A stretch of DNA of 46,079 nucleotides from Flavobacteriales bacterium (GCA_002737705.1 NSIM01000005.1:74623-120701); one strand, 5' to 3'; shown: positions 1 through 9,611, counted from the stretch's first letter. Program-made: numbers and translations. The notes: generated by a model not told the origin, from the sequence alone.

Positions 1-1
1 G

Positions 2-643
2 CTTGACCCATTCCCAGCGTGGGAAGAAACAGACCTTATCGGACTTAAATTACTGATCAAAGCCAAAGGGAAATGCACGACAGATCATATTTCTATGGCA
101 GGCCCTTGGTTGAAATTTCGCGGACACCTCGACAATATTTCCAATAATCTTCTCATTGGCGCGATTAACTTTTTCAATGAAAAGGACAATGCAGTAAAAA
201 ACCAACTCAATGGTGAATACGGTACTGTTCCTAAAACCCAACGCGCATACAAGTTGGCAGGAATCGGCACCGTGGTTGTAGGTGATGAGAATTACGGTGA
301 GGGGTCTAGCCGCGAACACGCTGCGATGGAGCCACGCCATTTGGGTGTTCGGGCAGTTTTGGTAAATAGTTTCGCTCGGATTCATGAAACAAACCTTAAA
401 AAACAAGGAATGTTGGCTTTGACATTTACAGACAAATCTGATTACAACAAAATTCTAGAGGACGATACCATCGATATTATAGGACTCTGCACATTTTCAC
501 CCAATAAGCCACTGCAATTGCGCTTGCACCATGCCCATGGAATTACTGAAAGCATGGATGTAAATCACAGTTATAATGAACAACAAATAGAATGGTTCAA
601 AGCAGGTGCCGCCCTGAATATTATTCGTAAAAATATTTTCTAA
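2..643 (+). CDS. Aconitate hydratase, C-terminal part (5' end outside window)
   Basis: Aconitase isomerises citrate to isocitrate in the TCA cycle, in the cytoplasm. The reading frame is open from the first bases of the window, so only the last 213 residues are present; the [4Fe-4S] cysteines lie upstream. What is visible is the C-terminal swivel domain: [20 protein letters not shown] near the start, then the substrate-binding [20 protein letters not shown] block with the conserved Ser-Arg pair, then [10 protein letters not shown]. This arrangement matches the mitochondrial-type aconitases common in Bacteroidota. Its TAA stop shares one base with the next ATG, so the two genes are probably cotranscribed. 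Identification is firm; the paralogue class is inferred. Confidence 0.95.
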   Translation, partial: LDPFPAWEETDLIGLKLLIKAKGKCTTDHISMAGPWLKFRGHLDNISNNLLIGAINFFNEKDNAVKNQLNGEYGTVPKTQRAYKLAGIGTVVVGDENYGEGSSREHAAMEPRHLGVRAVLVNSFARIHETNLKKQGMLALTFTDKSDYNKILEDDTIDIIGLCTFSPNKPLQLRLHHAHGITESMDVNHSYNEQQIEWFKAGAALNIIRKNIF

Positions 644-2517
644 TGGGTGGCGAAAAGTACTTCTACACAGGGGTACTTGTCGCTTTCATCACTTTTCGTT
701 GCTTCGCTTTTATTTGTTTCTCTGGCAATTACACCGATTCAGACCAATGTGTTATGTGGCAAATGGCTGCAGATTTTGCCCGTGGTGAATGGCATACTCC
801 ATTTTTCTACGGACAGCTTTATTCGAGCGGTTTAGAAGCTTGGTTAGCAGCCCCTTTTATTTGGATTGGAATTCCGGTCTATCGCGCAGTTCCCCTGGTA
901 ACTTTTTTGATGTCTGCACTTCCTTGGTGGTGGATCTCACGCTGCGCAATAAAAAATCATGGCTATACTCAAGGAGCCTGGGTTTTATTGGGAAGTCTAT
1001 TGTTTCCCATCACCTGGCTTCAAACTACATATATCAGCCGCGGATTTATGCAAGGCATCTTTTTGGTATCTCTCGCCGCCTACCTGTGGCATAGGGCAAA
1101 CCATCTTAACCAAGATGCCCAAAAACCCAATTACAAGGCAAAAAACAAAAACCCTTCAAGAGAGACATCTGGGGATGGCCTTCATCCATTTCCAAACCCA
1201 ACAATCACGAGAAAAAGAGGGTGGGTATTGAAAGATCGATTTACGCTGGGTTTGAATCGCATTATTCACAGCATAATGGTACATACCAACTGGAATGTAT
1301 ACAGGTATTATAGACCGGTGCCGCATCGTCTACTTCGGCCTATTCTATGCAATCTCTCTATTGTTTTGGGTATATGGGGCATACTACAGAATTCGAATGC
1401 AATTTTTATTTTGCCTCCTATTTTACTGTTGTTTTTCAAACCAACTCAATTCCATCATCAAGGTTATCTGCCCAAATCGAGGTCTCGTCCCGAAATAGGC
1501 ATTTCCCTTTCGATGGTGTTATTTTTTATTTTATACTGTGTAAAATCAAGCCATCCCGAATGGATCATTCACAAAACATTTCAGGTAAATTTTAGTCTCA
1601 AGGCACTGCAATCAAATTTCACGCACGCCAACGACTTATTCCAACACACCTTTTTGCCAATTCCTCTTCTGGGTTTGATTCTACTTGTTTTAATCACAGT
1701 ACTTTGTTTTAATTGGCGTGGTATAGAAGATTCAAACACAGAGCGAACCGCCAACGAACATGTGCAGACTCGAAAAACGGATGCCACAACGCATAAAAAA
1801 AAGAATTTACATCGCTTTCCTTGGATATTGTTGCTACTACTGGTTTTTCCATTGTGCTTATTTGGCATTGAAAAAACACAAGATGGTACCGAAAATATTT
1901 ACTTTGGATATGGAAGATTTTTTCTTTCGCTGCCATTTTCCTGGGCTTGGTTTTGGGCACTTACTCCCCTTAAATCTTCAATTGAAGGTCGGCTAAACCG
2001 CATCGCTCCGCACATCAAATATCCTGTCATTGCATTGTTGTTTGCATGCCAAGGCGTTGCATTTTGGCACTTTAGCAGTATTCGATATTTCGGAAAAACC
2101 TATATACCCATAATGGTTTATCCCCTGAACCAACTGAAACAAGATGCCATTCAGTTACAGGCCATTTGCAAAAAACAAAAAATTGGGGCTGTTCTTATCG
2201 GCAATCATTTTGTAATTGAGGCGGGTAGCATGGGATTCCCGCAGTTTGCCAAAGAATTACCCACCCCAATTATTCGGAGTAAATATGAACGAAGGCATTG
2301 GATTCTTCCAACCCTCAAGCGAGAATCTGCAAGTGGCATCGCGTTCAAACCCAAAAAAGTACTGATGATGGAACTCGAGTTACCACAAAAATGGGCCAAA
2401 CAAAAATACCCCTTCAAGCAAGTGGATATTATTGGAAATGCCTATATTTTTGAAACTGGAAACGATGATCTTTGGCAGGTTATACAAAAATTGGAATTGC
2501 AAAATCTGAACCAATAG
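643..2517 (+). CDS. Multi-pass membrane protein, GT-C/GT39-like glycosyltransferase candidate
   Basis: A 624-residue integral membrane protein with roughly ten hydrophobic segments. After the first segment it has the acidic stretch NYTDSDQC (DxD-like, about residues 30-36) followed by FFYGQLYSSG, an arrangement typical of the first external loop of GT-C fold transferases that use polyprenyl-linked sugars. Family assignment is by pattern only and the acceptor is unknown. Residues about 150-225 form a hydrophilic, basic stretch that interrupts the membrane segments, and a second Lys/Thr-rich stretch lies near residues 365-390; both look like variable loops. The start codon overlaps the aconitase stop (TAATG), so translation is probably coupled. 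No metabolic link to aconitase is evident. Confidence 0.6.
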   Translation: MGGEKYFYTGVLVAFITFRCFAFICFSGNYTDSDQCVMWQMAADFARGEWHTPFFYGQLYSSGLEAWLAAPFIWIGIPVYRAVPLVTFLMSALPWWWISRCAIKNHGYTQGAWVLLGSLLFPITWLQTTYISRGFMQGIFLVSLAAYLWHRANHLNQDAQKPNYKAKNKNPSRETSGDGLHPFPNPTITRKRGWVLKDRFTLGLNRIIHSIMVHTNWNVYRYYRPVPHRLLRPILCNLSIVLGIWGILQNSNAIFILPPILLLFFKPTQFHHQGYLPKSRSRPEIGISLSMVLFFILYCVKSSHPEWIIHKTFQVNFSLKALQSNFTHANDLFQHTFLPIPLLGLILLVLITVLCFNWRGIEDSNTERTANEHVQTRKTDATTHKKKNLHRFPWILLLLLVFPLCLFGIEKTQDGTENIYFGYGRFFLSLPFSWAWFWALTPLKSSIEGRLNRIAPHIKYPVIALLFACQGVAFWHFSSIRYFGKTYIPIMVYPLNQLKQDAIQLQAICKKQKIGAVLIGNHFVIEAGSMGFPQFAKELPTPIIRSKYERRHWILPTLKRESASGIAFKPKKVLMMELELPQKWAKQKYPFKQVDIIGNAYIFETGNDDLWQVIQKLELQNLNQ

Positions 2518-2628
2518 CCATTGAAGAAGGGTTTCATTGGGATTCAATTATATTATTAGGGATTTTGGGTATTGGTTGGCCGACGAATCGATCAAAATAG
2601 AACGTCCCAAGCACTGGAGCGCAAAGTA

Positions 2629-3768
2629 TTATTTGGAAGCAAATTGCTTTACCGATTCCTCAATATAGGTTTTTACACAGTCAAATACCTTAGACCCACT
2701 GCGCCCCCTATCAATACCGTTTCCAGTTCGAACCACCACCATATTGTATTGCGGCATTATACAAATAAACTGTCCGTGTAAGCCCTGAAAATATGAAAAT
2801 TTGATTCCCCCATCTGTTTTGCCAATCCAAAATGAATGTCCATAATTGGGCGATAGAAAAGGCTGCTGTGCTTTTACCAAAAATGCACTGTCTACCAAGC
2901 CCATCCCCTGATGCAATACCAAAAGACCCAAACGACCAAAATCGCGCGCACGGGCATCAAAACAACAAAAAGCCAATTCCTGACCCTCTTTTTTGTCGAG
3001 CTGCCAAGTAGCAGAAGCCTCTGCTCCCATGGGGATCCACAAATATTCTGAAGCCAATTCGGACAGGTGTTTTCCCGTTGCCTCCATCAAGGCCATGGCC
3101 AACAATTGGGTCGCTCCGCTTTGATAAACAAACCGTTTACCGGGCTCTTCGACAACAGGAATACTTCGCAAAACACCGCCTACATCCGACCCATAATATG
3201 TTTTGGCAGTGACCCCAATGGGCAGATAATAATTTTCTTTCCAATCCAATCCGGCCGACATGGTACTCAAATGCCTGAGTGTGAGCTTATTGGAATAGGG
3301 TCCTTTTAACCAAGGCAAAATATTGTTTACTTTTTGATCCCATGAAGTCAGTTCTCCGCGCTGTATCGCTTGTTGAACCATAATCGTTACAATTGTTTTT
3401 GACATAGAAAAGGAGTTGCTCCGCTCTTCTGCAAACAGTGGGGCAAAGTATTTTTCGCAGACCAATGTATCGTTGTGGTATACCAAAAAAGAGCCGCTAT
3501 GGGTATTTTCTAGCTTGGCCATCAGGATATTGCTCAAACGTACATTGAAACGATTGGAATCCACCGGCCATTGGGAAATATGATTGGGGTTGTTGGGTAT
3601 CGCTCGGGTATCAAAATACTTCCAATCAAGGTAATGGGCCGACTTCTCCCCCATACAATAGGTAAGTCGAACTCCCTTAAAAAGAAAAGAATAGGGTGAT
3701 ACCCACAGAAGACACAAAATAAGTCCCAAGAAAATAAGCCCCAAAAATATGCGTTGCAATAATTTCAT
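2629..3768 (-). CDS. Serine hydrolase, beta-lactamase/class C family
   Basis: A 379-residue member of the beta-lactamase/D-aminopeptidase family (PF00144). An N-terminal hydrophobic helix (residues 7-24) suggests a signal anchor or uncleaved signal, so it should act in the periplasm. The three active-site boxes are visible: SMSK at residues 121-124 (nucleophile Ser121, Lys124), YQS at 215-217 and HGQ at 331-333. Substrate cannot be told; esterase or peptidoglycan peptidase roles are common in the family and resistance should not be assumed. I start at the ATG nine bases inside a possible TTG start because the TAAATTTG promoter box lies exactly six bases upstream of it. It is convergent with the membrane-protein gene. 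Confidence 0.88.
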   Translation of the reverse strand: MKLLQRIFLGLIFLGLILCLLWVSPYSFLFKGVRLTYCMGEKSAHYLDWKYFDTRAIPNNPNHISQWPVDSNRFNVRLSNILMAKLENTHSGSFLVYHNDTLVCEKYFAPLFAEERSNSFSMSKTIVTIMVQQAIQRGELTSWDQKVNNILPWLKGPYSNKLTLRHLSTMSAGLDWKENYYLPIGVTAKTYYGSDVGGVLRSIPVVEEPGKRFVYQSGATQLLAMALMEATGKHLSELASEYLWIPMGAEASATWQLDKKEGQELAFCCFDARARDFGRLGLLVLHQGMGLVDSAFLVKAQQPFLSPNYGHSFWIGKTDGGIKFSYFQGLHGQFICIMPQYNMVVVRTGNGIDRGRSGSKVFDCVKTYIEESVKQFASK

Positions 3769-3774
3769 GTCATT

Positions 3775-3782
3775 CAAATTTA
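3775..3782 (-). promoter_or_regulatory. Predicted -7 promoter box (TAAATTTG) of the serine hydrolase gene
   Basis: An exact match to the Bacteroidota -7 consensus TAnnTTTG, six bases before the chosen ATG. No clear -33 TTG is seen. If transcription begins 4-7 bases after the box, the mRNA has essentially no leader. It also overlaps the alternative TTG start, which argues against that start. Confidence 0.45.
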
Positions 3783-3859
3783 AGAAATAGTGGCCAGTTT
3801 TAATACCTGGAGCTTAAAAGAATACTTCGCTTTTTCATTTCTTTTCGCAACGATTATTT

Positions 3860-3867
3860 TACATTTG
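3860..3867 (+). promoter_or_regulatory. Predicted -7 promoter box (TACATTTG) of the beta-propeller T9SS gene
   Basis: Exact TAnnTTTG match, six bases before the ATG at 3874. The -33 element is poor (TTC rather than TTG). It is the counterpart of the box driving the divergent hydrolase gene. Confidence 0.45.
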
Positions 3868-3873
3868 TATTAA

Positions 3874-6360
3874 ATGATTAAAATTCTGCCAAAAAAAATC
3901 CTTTTTATATGTTTTCCTTGCCTGGCAATCATGGTAATTTCTTGCATCATTGATTCACAAAATTGTGACACAACGAATTCGGGAAATGGATTGCATCCAG
4001 GATATTACAAACAGTGGTTTGAAGAAAAAAAAGATGCCAATGGTAAGATTCCCCCTTTTTTAAGAACCCAATGGGCAAAATGGGATGCCCAACAAATCAT
4101 TAGACGCGCCGATGAAAACCCGATTGATTCAATCATTGAACTCGGGCCAAAAAATGTAGCCGGACGAACCAGAAGTATTTGGATAGATCCACGTAATGAA
4201 AAAATCATTCTGGCTGCAGCCATTTCAGGTGGTTTGTGGCGAAGCGAAAATGGGGGTCTAAGCTGGAAACCAAGCAACGAACAACAAATTTCGATGATGC
4301 CCAGTTGCATTACTTCAAATCCCTATAATCCAGATGAAGTGTATTACGGAACCGGTGAAAGCCGGGCAAACAGCGCAGATGTTGATGGAGAAGGGGTGTT
4401 CAAGTCAATCAATGGTGGTAAAACGTTTACACAAATTCAATCGACGACCAAATTGGCAGGATTCAATGCGATTTGGGATATTGAACATTCAAAAATTGAT
4501 AGCCAAACTTTATTTGTAGGCACCCATTCTAATGGTTTGTATCGCTCACAAGATGGCGGAAAAACTTGGGCTAATGTCTTCAAAGGAGGCAACAGCCAAA
4601 TCAACGAGATTGTCTGTTTGCCCAATGGAAGAATTATTGCCACGATGCAGTCGAGTTTTGTGATAGCCAGCGACTCGAATGGAAATCCCGGCACATTTAA
4701 AATTGTAAATTTCCCAAATTCACCCGGTTCTGGAAAATACCGACGCATCCAATTGGCTTATTGCTCCAAATTCCCCAGCGTAGTTTTTGCTGTGTTTGAA
4801 GGATATGAATTTAGTGATAATGCAATTCGATTTTACAAAAGCAGTAATGGGGGTATTCTTTGGACCGAAAAAACAGCTCCTACAAATGGCGGAGCCAGTT
4901 ACCAAGCATACTGCCTAATGTTAGGAGCTCACCCAACAGACTCTACAAAATTGGTTTTTGGGGGAACCAAGATTGTAACCAGCAACAATGGAGGGGAAAC
5001 ATGGAATTCAATCGCTAACGGGCATTCAGACCACCACTGTTTTGCCAACCTTCCAAAATCAACCAATGAATTTATCATTGGCAGTGATGGCGGATTGCAT
5101 AAATACCGATGGACAAGCACTGAAATTCTGGCCAATCTAAATAACGGCTATAAGGTAACCCAGTTCTATTGTGGAAGTTTTGGGCCCAATGGGATGGTTG
5201 GTATTGCCGGATCTCAAGACAATGGGACACATGTTACAAGCAAACCCCTCGAAAGCCAATCATTTTTCGGTGGGGATGGCGCTTATTGCCATATTGGATT
5301 ACAAGACGGCTCCGTTGCCTATATGAGCTATCAAAACGATGCGATTCATAGAATGACAAATTTTAATCCTACGAATCCATCCTTTGCGGTAAATATAACT
5401 GACCCCGCATTTACATCAGATGGTGTAGATTTTATCAATTTGTATGAAATGAATCCTATGGACCAAAATATGGTTTTTTACCGAACCAACCGATTCCTTT
5501 ACCGCACAACCAATATGGGGGATGAATGGACTACCATGAATAAAAGTATTCGCGCTGGAATCAAAGCCATCGGCATCAGCCACCAAGAAAATCCCGTGGT
5601 GTATTTTGGCGGAATATCTACCCAATTATACAAAATTGAAAATGCGGGACTCGCCCTAGCTGGCAAAGAAGTGAATTTTAACAGCAGTGCACCTACAAAC
5701 GTTACCAATGACAATATCAAAGGATTGCACGTACACCCGAAAGACCCCTACACTGTTTATGTAGCACTTTCTAATATAAGCAATCAACCCAGGGCATGGA
5801 GGGTGACTGGACTTGACAGCGTAAGCAAAATTCGAACATGGAAAAACATTTCTGGTAATTTACCCATTGGCTTACCTGTCAATATGCTTGCTGTAGACCC
5901 CCTTTTCCCAGATCGCGTATTTTTTGCTGGTACTGATTTTGGTTTGTATTACTCGATTGATAGTGGAAACACATGGAACAAAGATTATCGGGTTCCCAAT
6001 GTTTGCCTCCATGAAATTAAGATGCGTGATGACCGAACCCTATTCTTATTTACCCATGGACGGGGAATGTTTGCTTTGCCATTAAAGTATGTAGACGTAA
6101 CCTCTAATCTTCGCATGCAGGTTGAGAAATTAAAAAGCTACCCCAACCCTACGAATAATACCGTAGAGGTACATGCAACTATTTCTCTGCTGAATGCAGA
6201 ATATACTGTAAGCAATACGAATGGACAGGTTGTGCTCAAGGGCCGATTGTCTGCAGGGCAAAGCATACCAATGAAAGAACAGCAAAATGGAAGCTATTTT
6301 ATTCAAGTCAAATCGGGAAATCAACTATTCACAAGCAAAATTCTCAAAAACGAGAAATAA
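3874..6360 (+). CDS. Secreted beta-propeller (VPS10/BNR-like) protein with T9SS type A sorting domain
   Basis: An 828-residue exported protein. Residues 1-30 form a signal sequence; VISC at about 21-24 fits a lipobox, so lipidation is possible. Residues about 85-740 hold repeats of the sialidase/sortilin type: GGLWRSENGGLSW, GVFKSINGGKTF, GLYRSQDGGKTW, IRFYKSSNGG, GLYYSIDSGNTW, each an Asp-box-like strand-turn. Such propellers bind glycans or proteins; no glycosidase activity can be claimed. The last ~75 residues (SYPNPTNNTVEVHA ... GSYFIQVKSGNQLFTSKIL) are a Por_Secre_tail type A sorting domain, which sends proteins across the outer membrane through the type IX system. A lipobox together with this tail is unusual. 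The next gene begins directly after the stop. Confidence 0.88.
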   Translation: MIKILPKKILFICFPCLAIMVISCIIDSQNCDTTNSGNGLHPGYYKQWFEEKKDANGKIPPFLRTQWAKWDAQQIIRRADENPIDSIIELGPKNVAGRTRSIWIDPRNEKIILAAAISGGLWRSENGGLSWKPSNEQQISMMPSCITSNPYNPDEVYYGTGESRANSADVDGEGVFKSINGGKTFTQIQSTTKLAGFNAIWDIEHSKIDSQTLFVGTHSNGLYRSQDGGKTWANVFKGGNSQINEIVCLPNGRIIATMQSSFVIASDSNGNPGTFKIVNFPNSPGSGKYRRIQLAYCSKFPSVVFAVFEGYEFSDNAIRFYKSSNGGILWTEKTAPTNGGASYQAYCLMLGAHPTDSTKLVFGGTKIVTSNNGGETWNSIANGHSDHHCFANLPKSTNEFIIGSDGGLHKYRWTSTEILANLNNGYKVTQFYCGSFGPNGMVGIAGSQDNGTHVTSKPLESQSFFGGDGAYCHIGLQDGSVAYMSYQNDAIHRMTNFNPTNPSFAVNITDPAFTSDGVDFINLYEMNPMDQNMVFYRTNRFLYRTTNMGDEWTTMNKSIRAGIKAIGISHQENPVVYFGGISTQLYKIENAGLALAGKEVNFNSSAPTNVTNDNIKGLHVHPKDPYTVYVALSNISNQPRAWRVTGLDSVSKIRTWKNISGNLPIGLPVNMLAVDPLFPDRVFFAGTDFGLYYSIDSGNTWNKDYRVPNVCLHEIKMRDDRTLFLFTHGRGMFALPLKYVDVTSNLRMQVEKLKSYPNPTNNTVEVHATISLLNAEYTVSNTNGQVVLKGRLSAGQSIPMKEQQNGSYFIQVKSGNQLFTSKILKNEK

Positions 6361-6768
6361 ATGACTCTTGAGGCAGAATCCCAACTCAACGCCCTTGAAA
6401 AACAACTTGTGGCACTAAACGACATGCTTTTAGAACTTAGCACCGAAATGATCGATGGAAAGTATACTCCATACCCCATGTATCTTGCCCACCAAGAAGA
6501 AGCAAAAATTGGAGAAATGATTGTGGATCGCACCGAGTTTGGATTTCCTTTTTCAATTAATGCGAGTACGGTCGAGCGTTTTTTAGAACTTGGAATCATA
6601 CAAAAAGAACGTTTGGGAGGATTTTTGAAGACCTATGGCAACCCCAAGAAAAAATGCTGTGTCTTTTTAATGGCAATGCCCGAACCCCAATTTGTATTTT
6701 ACGCTTTCAAAAAAGCAAGCAAGACAAAGCCCGAAAAACCCGCATTGTCTGGTATGTCATCGCCTTAA
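6361..6768 (+). CDS. Hypothetical protein, 135 aa
   Basis: I do not recognise a family. The ATG follows the previous TAA with no spacing, and codon use looks like that of its neighbours, so it is probably a real, translationally coupled gene. The first 30 residues are Glu/Leu-rich and could form a short coiled coil; there is no signal peptide or membrane segment, so it is probably cytoplasmic. The middle contains DGKYTPYPMYLAHQEEAK and the end is Lys-rich. The flanking genes (a secreted propeller and a glycosyltransferase) do not suggest a clear role. Confidence 0.6.
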   Translation: MTLEAESQLNALEKQLVALNDMLLELSTEMIDGKYTPYPMYLAHQEEAKIGEMIVDRTEFGFPFSINASTVERFLELGIIQKERLGGFLKTYGNPKKKCCVFLMAMPEPQFVFYAFKKASKTKPEKPALSGMSSP

Positions 6769-6787
6769 CCCAGGTTCTCAGTATGCA

Positions 6788-7825
6788 ATGCTAGCCTCTG
6801 TCAATCGAATACCAAAGCCCACTGTTCATGTTGTTGTGTTGAATTATAATACGCAGGCTATGCTTGCGCTGTGTTTGCCAGAACTGATACGCAACAGCAA
6901 GATCGAAGGAGTAAGCATAAGCGTTGTAGACAATGCCTCCAGCGACGGAAGTGCCGATTGGGTGGCTAAAAATTACCCTGCACTTGGGCTCATCCGTTTA
7001 CACAATAATACTGGATATGCTGGCGGATACAACACCGCCCTCGCCCAATTGAATGCTGCGTATTTTGTATTGTTAAATAGCGATGCCACTCCGGGAGAAG
7101 GATGGCTAGAACCATTGCTATTATTGGCCGAAGGAGATCCCAATTTTGGTGCCGCACAACCCCACATCATCAATTATTATAAGCGAGAACAATTTGAATA
7201 CGCCGGCGCAGCGGGTGGATTCATCGACCGACTTGGATACCCATTTTGTCGGGGAAGAATTTTCGGAAATGTCGAAAAAAATACCGGGCAATACACGGGC
7301 AATAAACAGGTGTTTTGGGCTACAGGTGCGGCACTATTTATCAAACGGGAAGCATGGGAGAAAGCCGGAGGATTGGATACTTTATTCTTTGCCCACATGG
7401 AAGAAATTGACTTGTGTTGGCGCTTGCAACTCCTTGGGTATACCATTTGGAGCTGTGGCAATAGCCAGGTATTTCACATTGGCGGGGCTACACTTTCCAA
7501 TAAAAATCCGCAAAAAACATTTTTAAATTTTCGCAATAACTTATTGATGTTGCAAAAAAATCTTCACCCAAGTGAACGCGAATCAATCATAAAAAAACGC
7601 AAATTGTTTGATGCCTTGGCTGGCCTATTTTTTCTATTGCAAGGCAAGTTTATCCATATTTCAGAGATTGTAAAGGCCCACCTCGAATTTGAAAAAATAA
7701 AAAAACAATTGTTGCCCAATGCGCATTCGAAAACTTTGTCTGAATTAACTGGAACCTTAAACGATTCTATTGTTTTGGGCTATTTCATGCGAGGAAAAAA
7801 AACCTGGAATCGCTGGTTTTCTTAA
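6788..7825 (+). CDS. Glycosyltransferase family 2
   Basis: A 345-residue GT-A fold transferase that should move a sugar from a nucleotide donor to a lipid-linked or polysaccharide acceptor at the inner membrane. Visible motifs: VHVVVLNYNT at the start, VVDNASSDGS (about residues 46-55), LLNSDATPG as the metal-binding DxD-like motif (near 99), FAHMEEIDLCWR as the acceptor/base motif, and a C-terminal amphipathic stretch. This order is typical of rhamnosyltransferase-like GT2 proteins (WbbL type). The frame is open 96 bases further upstream, inside the preceding gene, but the family begins near MLASVNRIPK. Its stop overlaps that of the convergent xerD by four bases. Confidence 0.9.
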   Translation: MLASVNRIPKPTVHVVVLNYNTQAMLALCLPELIRNSKIEGVSISVVDNASSDGSADWVAKNYPALGLIRLHNNTGYAGGYNTALAQLNAAYFVLLNSDATPGEGWLEPLLLLAEGDPNFGAAQPHIINYYKREQFEYAGAAGGFIDRLGYPFCRGRIFGNVEKNTGQYTGNKQVFWATGAALFIKREAWEKAGGLDTLFFAHMEEIDLCWRLQLLGYTIWSCGNSQVFHIGGATLSNKNPQKTFLNFRNNLLMLQKNLHPSERESIIKKRKLFDALAGLFFLLQGKFIHISEIVKAHLEFEKIKKQLLPNAHSKTLSELTGTLNDSIVLGYFMRGKKTWNRWFS

Positions 7826-8727
7826 TTTGATCTGGGGTGAAATTTGAGTACTGTGTCAGCCAAATAATGGCGATCAAGGTGCGTATAAATTTCTGTGGTT
7901 GTAATACTTTCATGGCCGAGCATTTCTTGCACTGCACGTAAATCGGCTCCTGCTTCTACCAAATGCGTTGCAAAACTGTGCCTAAAAGTATGTGGCGATA
8001 TATTTTTCTTAATCCCCGCTTTGATCGCCAATGACTTGATGAATAAAAATACAGATTGCCGACTCATTTTGACACCGCGTTTGCTTAAAAAAACAATGTC
8101 ACGGCTACTGGGCTTCACATGAATATGAATCCGACACTCCTTCATGTATATTTTAATATGCTTTAATGCCCTTGTGCCAATGGGTACCAAGCGCTCTTTA
8201 TTGCCTTTGCCAAGCACTTGGATGTATTGCTCATCTGCATGAACTTGGGTAATGCCCAATCCAACCAATTCACTTACACGCAATCCACAACTATACAGGG
8301 TTTCCAATATGGCCACATTGCGTTCTCCTTCGGGAAGGGAACGGTCTACTGCCACAATCATTGCATCAATCTCCTCGAAACTCAAGACGACGGGCAATTT
8401 ACGGCCCGTTTTGGGCAGTTCTAAAAAATCGGCCGGACTCTCAGCAAGGGAGTCTTCCAGCACCAAAAATTTGTAAAATGACCTTACTCCAGAGATGATT
8501 CTGGCTTGTGAAGTGGCTTGAAATCCCCTATCAGAAATCCATTCAGGAAACTTTTGTATGCGTTGTTTGTCTGTGTCAAAAGGGCCATTACACCCCAAAG
8601 ATTCAGACCATACACGAAATTTTTCAATATCAGAAACATATGCCTCCACGCTATTTAGCGAAAGAGAACGCTCCAATTGCAAATACTGTTTAAATCCCAA
8701 GATGGACTCATCCCATCCCATACCCAT
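7822..8727 (-). CDS. xerD: Tyrosine recombinase XerD/XerC type
   Basis: A 301-residue site-specific recombinase of normal Xer length, expected to resolve chromosome dimers at dif together with a partner and FtsK. The N-terminal SAM-like core-binding domain covers about residues 5-90; the catalytic domain carries Arg150 (CGLRVSEL), Lys174 (GKGNKER), His246 and Arg249 (PHTFRHSFATHL), His272 (LGHESITTT) and Tyr281 (EIYTHL), a complete set. The open frame continues upstream inside the next gene, but the ATG overlapping that gene's stop by one base gives the family-typical N-terminus. No attachment site or mobile cargo is nearby, so a housekeeping Xer is more likely than an integrase. XerC versus XerD cannot be settled from sequence alone. 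Confidence 0.9.
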   Translation of the reverse strand: MGMGWDESILGFKQYLQLERSLSLNSVEAYVSDIEKFRVWSESLGCNGPFDTDKQRIQKFPEWISDRGFQATSQARIISGVRSFYKFLVLEDSLAESPADFLELPKTGRKLPVVLSFEEIDAMIVAVDRSLPEGERNVAILETLYSCGLRVSELVGLGITQVHADEQYIQVLGKGNKERLVPIGTRALKHIKIYMKECRIHIHVKPSSRDIVFLSKRGVKMSRQSVFLFIKSLAIKAGIKKNISPHTFRHSFATHLVEAGADLRAVQEMLGHESITTTEIYTHLDRHYLADTVLKFHPRSN

Positions 8728-9581
8728 TATTTTAATTTGGCTTTTTCGACCTGCAAAACTTCTTTGGTATTGGCATCGTAAATCCAAACCACAAGATCCA
8801 AATTTTCCGGTTTCCACTTGGCTTTTGGAAGAACATAAAAATGTTTCTCGCGGACCCACCCTGCCGGCATATTGTTGCCAATTTCTATACCAAGAGAAGA
8901 TCCAATACAAGCCCTAAGCACATGTTCGTGCATGTAATCGTCTCTAAAACCACTGGAAGTATCTGCATCAGATTGCTTGCTAATAACCCTGTTTTCTGTA
9001 ATGCCCATTGCCCATTTATAGTTTCCTGTGGCAGACTTATTGGTGATCACCTTGACTTCGATACGTGCCCTTCCATCGGGGGTATTCCAGGTGCTTTTAA
9101 TGTGAAGGTTGAAAGGACTCGATTTGACCATCTGCAGGGCAATGGCTGAGGCCCAATCACTGGGGACTATTAATTTACTGCCATTAAACGTAAACTGGTC
9201 AACAGAACCCAACGGCAAAGAACCAATTCCACCCAAAGCACTTGCAATTTGCTCGGACTCTATGGTACTCATTGTGTCAAAGCCTGCCCAGGGGAATGTC
9301 AAAGAGGGTGGGGTTTTGGGGTATAAGGCAACTACTACCAGAGAATTTGGGGTAAGTGCCAACAGTTTTTTGGCCACAACAGCTGCTTTGGGACAATTGT
9401 TACAGCGAACACCTGTAATATCAAACAACAATACTTTCTTGGCCGATGCTGTTGGAATGGCCATTAGATAGGAAGTATCCAAAAGGGGCTTCGCTTCATC
9501 TACCATAATGATTCCGGGGAGTTCCTCTTTACAAGAAATAAAAAGAAATAAAACACCAGAAAAAAACACACTATATCTCAC
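8727..9581 (-). CDS. Omp28-like lipoprotein with thioredoxin-like CxxC
   Basis: A 284-residue predicted outer-membrane lipoprotein: hydrophobic signal then FLFISC, lipidated Cys17. Residues 45-75 hold VLLFDITGVRCNNCPKA, a thioredoxin-fold start with Cys60 and Cys63, as seen in Omp28-related proteins of Bacteroidota (named from Porphyromonas). The C-terminal half (YMHEHVLRACIG ... NLDLVVWIYDANTKEVLQ) fits the same family. Function is unclear: a thiol-disulfide or adhesive role is possible. The start is a GTG, supported by the signal peptide and by a TATTTTTG box four bases upstream. It is cotranscribed with xerD, whose ATG overlaps its stop. Confidence 0.8.
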   Translation of the reverse strand: MRYSVFFSGVLFLFISCKEELPGIIMVDEAKPLLDTSYLMAIPTASAKKVLLFDITGVRCNNCPKAAVVAKKLLALTPNSLVVVALYPKTPPSLTFPWAGFDTMSTIESEQIASALGGIGSLPLGSVDQFTFNGSKLIVPSDWASAIALQMVKSSPFNLHIKSTWNTPDGRARIEVKVITNKSATGNYKWAMGITENRVISKQSDADTSSGFRDDYMHEHVLRACIGSSLGIEIGNNMPAGWVREKHFYVLPKAKWKPENLDLVVWIYDANTKEVLQVEKAKLK

Positions 9582-9585
9582 ACTT

Positions 9586-9593
9586 CAAAAATA
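9586..9593 (-). promoter_or_regulatory. Predicted -7 promoter box (TATTTTTG) of the Omp28-xerD operon
   Basis: Exact TAnnTTTG match ending four bases before the GTG start. No -33 TTG is seen at 17-23 bases. It lies back to back with the box of the glutathione peroxidase gene, 18 bases away on the other strand. Confidence 0.4.
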
Positions 9594-9611
9594 CACAAAA
9601 CCAAATGATAT

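Noticed and set aside
2518-2628. Readable plus-strand peptide between the membrane protein and the serine hydrolase
   Set aside because: It changes frame near 2560, has no start, and its end is antisense to the hydrolase C-terminus; likely chance openness in 110 bases.
7822-9581. xerD-type gene as integrase of a mobile element
   Set aside because: No direct repeats, tRNA target or cargo genes; length and motifs fit the housekeeping Xer recombinase.
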